From Phoebastria nigripes (Eukaryota; Chordata; Aves; Procellariiformes; Diomedeidae), in assembly GCA_035582835.1 (NCBI GenBank), contig JAYKAV010002662.1:2030475-2094474 (forward strand): 64,000 bases of DNA. The letters run 5' to 3'. Of the stretch, positions 56,748 through 64,000 are shown piece after piece (positions within the stretch are counted from its first letter, which is position 1; the number at the start of each line of letters is the position of its first letter). Position numbers and translations under genes: made by a program. The notes under the pieces were generated by a model. The model was not told where the DNA came from. It did no database searches and saw only the letters and a list, made by a program, of their open reading frames with translations.

Positions 56748-57029
56748 GTGGTGGTCAATGCCCTCGTGGGAGCCATCCCTTCCATCATGAATGTTCTGCT
56801 CGTCTGCCTCATCTTCTGGCTTATCTTTAGCATCATGGGAGTGAACCTGTTCGCAGGGAAATTTGGGAAGTGCATTAATAAGACAGAAGGAGATATGCCT
56901 TTAGACTCTAAAATTATTAACAACATGAGTGACTGTATACTCTATAATGTGTCAGGCACATTTTACTGGACAAAAGTTAAAGTTAACTTCGATAATGTTG
57001 GTGCTGGGTACCTGGCTCTGCTACAAGTG
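56748..57029 (+). CDS. SCN5A: Sodium channel alpha subunit, domain III S4-S5 linker, S5 and extracellular turret (human SCN5A exon 23 equivalent)
   Basis: A 282-nt exon of 94 codons, phase 0 at both ends. Residues 1-15 are the S4-S5 linker ([15 protein letters not shown]), about 16-37 the S5 helix ([20 protein letters not shown]), and 38 to about 83 the extracellular turret. The exon ends in the pore-helix approach [10 protein letters not shown]. The turret has cysteines C42 and C63 and three N-glycosylation sequons: N44 (NKT), N59 (NMS) and N67 (NVS). [20 protein letters not shown] is the same as I recall for human Nav1.5, where Nav1.8 has [16 protein letters not shown]; this is the best single argument for SCN5A. 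The acceptor is the less usual AAG (CACCCAAG|G) and the donor is GTG|GTAAGT. Confidence 0.97.
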
Positions 57030-57871
57030 GTAAGTGTGACCACCAGAAACTAAACTAACAGGCAAATGTTATTTGTTCCTACTGAAATCATCAGCTTAAA
57101 GGCTTAAGTTAACCTCTANGCTTTTCTGGGTTTTTCAGCCTTACCTATCAGGGGAATGCCTTTCCTCAAGTGTAAATGAGTCATATTTGGCGTATTAATT
57201 TGGCCTAGAGATATTTATGGCAGCTTCTGGTTTTAACTTGAGTTTCTGGTGCATCACTAATGTAGTCCTCTGGTAGGTGATTGGAATATAGAGGTGAATT
57301 AAAGACCATTTTGTCAATATCGTAAACCAGAGCAAAGTTCAGTTCCAGAAACAAAAAGTCATGGTCCAGGAAGGACTGTTCATGCAGGCAGAGTGCACTG
57401 GCCTTCCTGAACTGCCTGGGACTTCACGATACCCTGCTAGGAAAAAATGAAGTTACAGTACCTTCAGTTACTCAGCTGAAGTTATTGCATAAAGCTGGAG
57501 TCACAGAGTAATCTTAATTTACAGTCCTCTGCTCACCTTCCATGGAGATGTCTCTCATTCTGGTTCCTCACCTCATTTCCACCTGCTAAACATAATGAGT
57601 CAGATTGAACCTAACTGAAACGTGGTGGTGATCAGATTGCTGTAACTCCATACAGCCTGGTCTCTCTGAAAAGGTGGCGAGAGCGTATCAGAAAAGAGAC
57701 TGTTGAGGTTCAAAGATTATGGCAATATTTGATCTATAAAGTAAGCAACTTTTACAACCTTTTGCAGCGGCAAATGTAAAAAGTGGATAAACAGGTTGTA
57801 TGCACAGAGATTTACTGTGTTGTGACGCAGCACAACCTAAAGGATAGAGCCACAGGAGACTCCATCTCCTT

Positions 57872-57998
57872 GCCCAGGCTCTGCCGCTGGACTGCTGAGT
57901 GATTTTAGACAAATTGCTTTGTGCTTCAATTCCATGGGGCCATCATGTGAAACAGTGGTAATGATACTTATTTCTGTTGTTCCTAATTTGCTCTGAAG
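57872..57998 (+). repeat. MIR/CORE-SINE relic, sense
   Basis: CCAGGCTCTGCCGCTGGACT, then GCTGAGTGATTTTAGACAAA, then AGTGGTAATGATACTTATTT follow the MIR consensus in order ('ggctctgccactgacttgctgtgtgaccttgggcaagtcac ... aatggtgataatgatacttacctc'). It is the clearest of the three MIR relics in the window. Confidence 0.7.
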
Positions 57999-60900
57999 CC
58001 TAGTGATGTCAAGGGCTGGATATGCACTAGGAGTGTTTGTTGTGTTGCATTTTATGTACGCAGAGTGAAACAAGTCCCTCGCTACATTCTCGGACAGGGA
58101 GGTTACTGTCTTNAAGCGCCTGTGGTGGCATTCCTTGTTTCTGGGATAAAAACTGGCATGCTGGGAGCTCAATTCAGTTGTCACATACAGACATCCACCC
58201 TTTGCAATGCAGTAGGGTACTGCCCGGGGCCCCCACCTGCCCTTCCAAGAGGGCATGAGGTCCCCATCAGATCTGCCAGCCCTTCTCCTTCCCGTGATGC
58301 ACATTTGCTTTCTCCCAGATCTTTTTTTCTCTGTCACAGATGCATGAAATAGCCCCATGAAGTAGGGGGGCTATTCTTGTAGAAATGCTTACCCTTACAT
58401 ACTCTGTTCCTGGTACACATACACTTGAGTTTGAGATCTTCTGACCACTGTCCATCGAGTTTTTGCTTTCATACCCTCTGGAAAGCAGAAAGGTTAGAAT
58501 GGGCACAACCACTTTTGGTTCTTTCCATGACATAAAGCTGAACTTGCTGAGAGCAAGAGCTTTTATCTTTTGCATGTAATTATGATATTCAGCTCACCCA
58601 TGCAGGGTAGATTAATTCACTTTGAAAGTCTTTAATTAGATTTTCCATTCTATATAGTGCTTTCTTTGTCTTTTATTTAAACATCCAATCTAGCTGAGCA
58701 AAAATTTCCAGGTTTAAAATATTATGCCTCACCTGAAGCTTCTTATCTCCTCCATGACTGCGTTACAGATGCCTAGTTTTTTTGGTGAAAAAACTCCATC
58801 GGAGTAGTAGTTATTCCTTCACCATGTCTTTTGTAAGACTCAAGCTCCAGCTTTCTGAAAATCTGCAACTTTTCATAAACTGGCATTGCCTAAGGAGTAT
58901 CCTGAAGCAGTCTCTTCTACTGTTCTGCAGTATCAGTTCCTGGGCTCTTGACACTGGTGGTACTGGCTGCATTCAGCAGGTGGGACTGCCTTCTGTTGGC
59001 ATCAGTGATGGCAGCAAAAACGTAACTGGTCATAAGGTGGATCTCGGCACATTTATGAAGGGACGGTCTAGTACTGCTGTTTTCCAGCTGAAAATGGACC
59101 TGATGACCCTGCAGGTTTCTTTCAAAACTGTGATCCTGTACTGGGTAGCAGAGAAGTAGGTTTTCCAGTTGCAGAAGTACAAAAGAAGTGCCATAAACNT
59201 ACAGCCTGTGCAGGCTGGAAAAACTGATTATGGCAGGAAATGAGGGAGCCCTAAAACATTGCTCAGCTTCTGTGGCAGGTGCTGGCTCCTTCTTCCAGGA
59301 GGAAGGGCAGGAGCCAGATGCCATTAGGGGATTGATTTTAACTTTCATCCTGCACCTGGAGCTCTTATGTCTGCTGCTAATGACAGTCTTAGGCAATAAA
59401 GTGTAAAGATGACACCCACAGAGAAGGGGACCAAACATCTGGATATCTTTTGCCAGACTCCAGCCGAGAAGTGTCGGTTACAGGTGCTCCTTGCCAAATA
59501 TCCTCCATATGGAGTCGCATTTCATGAGCAAACTACCATAGGAACTGCAGGGGATCAGTTAACAGCTCAGCTTTCCTAAAGAGACAGACACATCAATGCA
59601 TCTTTGTGCACTCAGAGACAGTGCATAGCAATGATGAGATAAGCATTTTGGTTACAACCTTCCGGGATCCAAAATATGAGCTTTTAAGTGGGACTTGTCT
59701 TTTGACTGTTGACATTTTCAGCTGCTGCAACACACCCTTTAAATGACTCTGAAGTTACCTTTGGATGCCTGAATGTGTCTGAAAATCCAAATGGAAATAC
59801 GTAAACCAAATCTGTCTACCTAATGTTCTGTCTTCACTTCTACAGCATCCTTGAAAGAAATGAGAAGTTCCTACTATGGAAACTTTAAGGCTTACTACTA
59901 TCCAGAGGCAAACTTTCTGACAATGTAGTTGAGAACTGCATTAAACTTTCCCCAAATATCCTTTGCTCTTTTCCTACCTTGTTTAGGATCCATTATGTTG
60001 TTCTGAAGATGCCACTTTGAATTAATGAGTCTGAGAAAACATCCATGTGAAGTGGTCAGTCAAGTTCCAAGCTTCTCCAACTAACAAACGCTCTGTCTCT
60101 CAACAGATTACTAAAATAGGAGGTAGTCTCTGCTCGCTCTACAAGCAAGAGAAAAGCCTCATTCACAGGGAGGAAAAGATCTTTATTATCACGACTTTTT
60201 AATTTGCAAGAAGGATGATTCAGTCTTCTGGGGATTTAAACACCCTTAACACCCTAATCTATTAGGAAAAAATTATTGCTACAACCCAGTGCTTCAGTAA
60301 TGCTTTTTCTATATTCCCAGAATTGCTTTGCAGATCACAGCACCTATGTTCTATAAATCCGTATTTGAGCTGAACAAAGAAATATCTTAAATTTACAGTA
60401 GAAGTTTTGCATTTCCCTTGTGGAATCCTTCCCTTCACATTATAATCACCTCCACATATTTTTTTGCAACGTGTCTTGAAATTTCAGCAATTTATTGAAG
60501 AACACCAAGAAAACAAGTGGTCTCTCTCACGGCATCTGGCTTGCTTGGAAAAGTTCTCCTTAGACAGGAACAGACTTACATCTAATACGTCCTATAACTC
60601 TTTGTCACTCTGGGACTCCAGATAAGGAATGGAAAGGTAACAGAAGCACTCCTNGACCAGTACAGCAATCAGGAGCTGTAGAGTTAAATCAACCCCTAAT
60701 GCCAGGTTCGAAGTCATGACTGAGCTCGTAAATCAGCTACAAAATGGTCATGAGACGGCGGCGTGTGTCTAAAGTTACTGAGTTACATGATCTCTTGCAC
60801 TTCTGTAAACTGTAATTCTAGATTTTACTTTCACTGTGGATGCAAAATGTGCAAAAAACCTGTGCTTCTGAACAAGACATAAATTGGTGCACCAGGGTAG

Positions 60901-62231
60901 ATTTCTCCATGTGTCCAAAGATCAGGAGTAAGCAGTATGTCCATGAGGAATTGCTGGTGGAAATTCAAGAGGAGCAGGGGCAGCNCCCTTGGAGCCCGCG
61001 TAGTCCAGCTCAGTGCAGACTTCTGGGGTGCTCTGGTGGGTCCAATGCTTGGTGGTGCCCTCCTCAGCAAATCGTCTTAATGCAAAATAAATGTAAAAAG
61101 AATGTTCAGTATAAAATTGCTGCTATGATGAAATTGAACAAACTGACAAATTCAACAGAAAAGCCAGCAGATAGTGGAGTTAGCATAGCCAACTTAAATA
61201 TGTGTAGTTTGGTTGTGCTGTTGGTGGTTCTGGTTTAGCTTTCAGAAGTTTCTCTCACCAATAGTAATGCTTAAAGAAGCATTTCAGAAATGCAAAGACC
61301 AGTATTTCTGCCATCATAAGCGGCCATTTTTATTGCACTATTGCAGACCTTTCCCAGAAAAAAAAAAATCCCCCTTGCAGATTTAAAGGCGTCTTTTATT
61401 TTAAGGCACCATTTGGTTATACAATAAATGGTTTGAGGGCAGCTAGTACCATCCCACCTATCCTCCTCCCTACTAATTTACTGCATTGCAGCTCTAACCA
61501 CCAGTCAAATAACAAAATGTAATCCCATCCCAAGATGAGTTTATCAGTAGATAATCTCATCACATGACAGTTTCAGTAGAAAATGGTGTTTCTCTGGATA
61601 GCTTCCAGGCAGGATAATATCACAAACACTCCCATGAAGATTTTGTCACTTCCTTATCCAGAGTGTAAGTGGTTACTAATTCCAGATAAATAATTTCTTT
61701 CCCCAGTGTTATATTTCTTTCATTCTCAGTATCTTTTTACCCACTGCAGATGAAGTGTCTAGGGAAGCTTTCCAGAAGCCCTGTGGATTTTTAATTCTCT
61801 TACTTCTGGACAACTGGGAAAAAACAGAAAANCACAGTAGTTCATTCTCTCAATATTTATTTTTGTCAGATCACTTCATCATCTGTTATCACTATAAACC
61901 ACTGTGCCTTGCAGTAGAGTCTCTCGTGTCTGTGGTACACATCGAGGGGTAAAATAGCTATTCAAGAGAAAAGATTTCCTCCCAAGTGGGAGAAAAGTAC
62001 AGGCTAAGATCATATTGTTTTGTGCCGCAGGGAAAAGGATTTCTTGCTGTCCACCCTTCCTGAACGGCACTTTGAGCTGGAAGCTGCAAGTGACTGTAAT
62101 GACACCAGAAAATCTTTCATCAGATTAGAAAGAGAACTGCAAAAAAGGAAAATATTAGAACAGTTAAAAGGGGTCAGCGTGGCAGGTTCAAATAATTATT
62201 TGTTTCAATAGAACTGCTGATCATTCCTATA

Positions 62232-62253
62232 AACACTTTACATGTAAAGTGTT
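62232..62253. repeat. 22-bp perfect palindrome
   Basis: Two 11-base arms meet with no spacer, centred on CATG: left arm AACACTTTACA, right arm TGTAAAGTGTT. It lies in intron sequence about 1.4 kb before the pore-loop exon. It could be chance, a dimeric factor-binding site or a repeat relic; no function can be assigned. Confidence 0.85.
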
Positions 62254-63694
62254 CTTTAACACACAGTTCCATGGAATAGATTTTCCAAAAGGTTCTGATT
62301 TTGGGGGTTTAATCTCTTTCAACCAGTACATAAAAATGAATGCAACCTTTCAAACATTATTTTATATATACTTCCATGAGAAATATGGTTGACCTCTTGT
62401 ACAACATTTTCCTTTGGCTCAGTAGTCTTCACAGGGAAACGGGAAGGCAGCGTTACCTCCAGGATTTAATTTAATAATATAGAATGTGTAATGGAGCATT
62501 TCTAAAACTGCTGGATGTACCTAGCTCAACACAAATGCCTGGGTTTCTCCTGGGAACCACCGGCAAAATTCCTACTAGCAGTATCTGGAATTGCATGCCT
62601 GCACACCATGGAGAAAATTCAACCTAGGTGTCAGTAGGATTCAAAAAAATATTGGGCTTGGGTCTTTCATGCATGCTAGTGTAAATCTGATTAAATCACT
62701 AAATTTAAAAATGCCTCATTATCTGCTCACACTGATTTTAAATCCAGGGTAAGTCTAAATGGGTCAGAAATCAAATGAGAAACAACCCCAGAGAACTAAT
62801 AAAAAGGCAATGTGGCTTAGGCCAGAGTCAGACCTAATGCCAGGTATCTTTGGCATCAGGCTGTGTCTAATGAGAGGCATATATTGAGAGCAGAGAATGG
62901 TTTTGCTACAGAATAGTAAAAATCACTTCTACGTGTTTCTCCTAGGAGTGTTGTCACTGCCCTTTCTCCACTGCAGGTTCCTGTAAGAGACACTGACTTC
63001 TGTGGAATCCCTCCTTGTTTAAATAATTTAAAAAAAAAAATTAAAACCCCTGATTTAAAAAAAAATAAAATCTGAACAGCAAAGCAGTTGAGTTTCCAGG
63101 GCCAGGCTCACAGCAAGCGTTGATTGCCTTTGCTCCTTTCAAGTCAGCTGCGATTTATGCAACTCCCTGGGCTTTGACATTGCCTTGATTTACCCCATTT
63201 TAAAAGATGGCAGAATCCAAGCTTCAGTGGGATCCTACAACGTAGTCACTGCCCATCAGCCTGAACAAGCAATACGGATGGGATCCATCTCTTCTGGTCC
63301 AAGACTTGTGCAGGGCAGCACTCTGAGTTGTCCTGTGTAGCCGTATCTCTTCATTGCTTGAATTTCTTAAGGTCAAAACTTCCAAAGATTTAATTGCCCT
63401 GTTTTCTCTCCTTTTTAAAATCTCTTTTAAAAAACTCTGTTTTATCCCTGTAACTGCAGAAAATCAGAAAACACGAATGAGAGAATCTAGGATAAAACCA
63501 TTCTGGAATGATTTTAAATCTCTAAATGAACATAAACTCATGGATACATATTGCTTTAAAGGAGAAGCAATTCATTAACTGTGAAGAACATGCTCAACAT
63601 TGCATTTTGAAAACTCATCACAGAGATGATATCATCATTTTAAGATATGCTTACTTAATATGCTTAATTATGTATTTTGTGGGGTTTTTTTCAG

Positions 63695-63748
63695 GCGACA
63701 TTTAAAGGTTGGATGGATATTATGTATGCAGCAGTGGATTCACGAGAG
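63695..63748 (+). CDS. SCN5A: Sodium channel alpha subunit, domain III pore loop with selectivity-filter lysine (human SCN5A exon 24 equivalent)
   Basis: A 54-nt exon of 18 codons: ATFKGWMDIMYAAVDSRE. K4 (codon 63704-63706) is the lysine of the DEKA ring that gives sodium over calcium selectivity, and W6, M7 and D8 form the second part of the P loop. The invariant TFKGWMDIMYAAVDSR is complete. The last residue is Glu, as in Nav1.4 and Nav1.8, where human Nav1.5 has Gly. The acceptor TTTTTTTCAG is strong; the donor is GAG|GTAGGT. The short size is normal for this exon in the family. The S6 exon that should follow lies beyond the window. Confidence 0.97.
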
Positions 63749-64000
63749 GTAGGTCACTACAAGAAAATGAATCTTTTCCTTTTCCNTTGACTTTTGCAGC
63801 ATTCGTGGTGTTTAACAACAACAACAACAAATACATGCAGGTTGCCAGTCCCTGTCTTACTCTGGTTGAGACAGTTGCAGACCTTCATTTTTTGCAGCTG
63901 GTACTGAAGCATCACGACCCTGAGATTAAAACAAATGCAGCCCTCAGTTTTACACAACTGATTTATTTATTCATACTGCAAAACTCCCAGCACAGAGAGG
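63749..64000 (+). other. SCN5A: Start of the next intron
   Basis: Begins GTAGGT. It includes a short AAC trinucleotide run near 63815-63830. The S6 exon is not reached before the end of the window. Confidence 0.9.

Larger units (their letters stand above)
57030..63694 (+). other. SCN5A: Intron (6,665 bp) inside the domain III pore loop
   Basis: Starts GTAAGT and ends TTTTTTTCAG. It includes a well-preserved MIR relic at about 57872-57998 and a 22-bp perfect palindrome at 62232-62253. Two minus-strand frames of 173 codons (57837-58358 and 58917-59438) have no recognisable product; I treat them as chance. Nothing else coding seen. Confidence 0.9.

Noticed and set aside
57837..58358. 173-codon minus-strand open frame
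   Set aside because: It overlaps a MIR relic and contains an ambiguous base; no known protein similarity by eye.
58917..59438. 173-codon minus-strand open frame
   Set aside because: No domain or gene context; contains an ambiguous base; considered a chance frame in intron.

Overview
This is vertebrate nuclear DNA, almost certainly from a bird. The signs are CR1-type LINE remnants, two solo LTRs with the layout of the endogenous-retrovirus LTRs common in avian genomes, MIR/CORE-SINE relics, and a gene spread as short exons over tens of kilobases. There is no bacterial or viral gene organisation. The only gene I can support is on the + strand: the central part of a voltage-gated sodium channel alpha subunit, best matched to SCN5A (Nav1.5, the cardiac sodium channel). 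The close paralogue SCN10A is the main alternative.

Six consecutive coding exons are visible: 21364-21484, 30520-30674, 34533-34706, 50458-50580, 56748-57029 and 63695-63748. Their lengths (121, 155, 174, 123, 282 and 54 nt), phases and encoded segments agree with what I recall of human SCN5A exons 19-24. Every junction has AG/GT borders and the reading frame stays open from one exon to the next. Together they encode the end of the domain II-III linker, then domain III S1 to S5, the S4 voltage sensor, the extracellular turret, and the domain III pore loop with the lysine of the DEKA selectivity filter. Domains I, II and IV, the inactivation gate and both termini lie outside the window.

Layout: 1-21363 is non-coding, inferred to be the intron before the first visible exon. 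It holds an antisense CR1 fragment, a solo LTR, a pyrimidine-rich block with antisense LINE-like sequence, and a MIR relic. The introns that follow measure 9.0, 3.9, 15.8, 6.2 and 6.7 kb. They hold further CR1 and MIR fragments, a second solo LTR of the same family with a perfect 5-bp target-site duplication, homopolymer tracts and a TAGATATA-type microsatellite. The window ends 252 bp into the next intron.

I found no second gene, tRNA, rRNA or CRISPR array, and no previously undescribed system. The most useful leads are the mixed SCN5A/SCN10A-like residues in the linker and turret, the LTR promoter elements inside the channel gene, the long exon-free stretches, and a 22-bp perfect palindrome at 62232. 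About sixty isolated n bases are scattered through the window, none of them inside a recognised exon.
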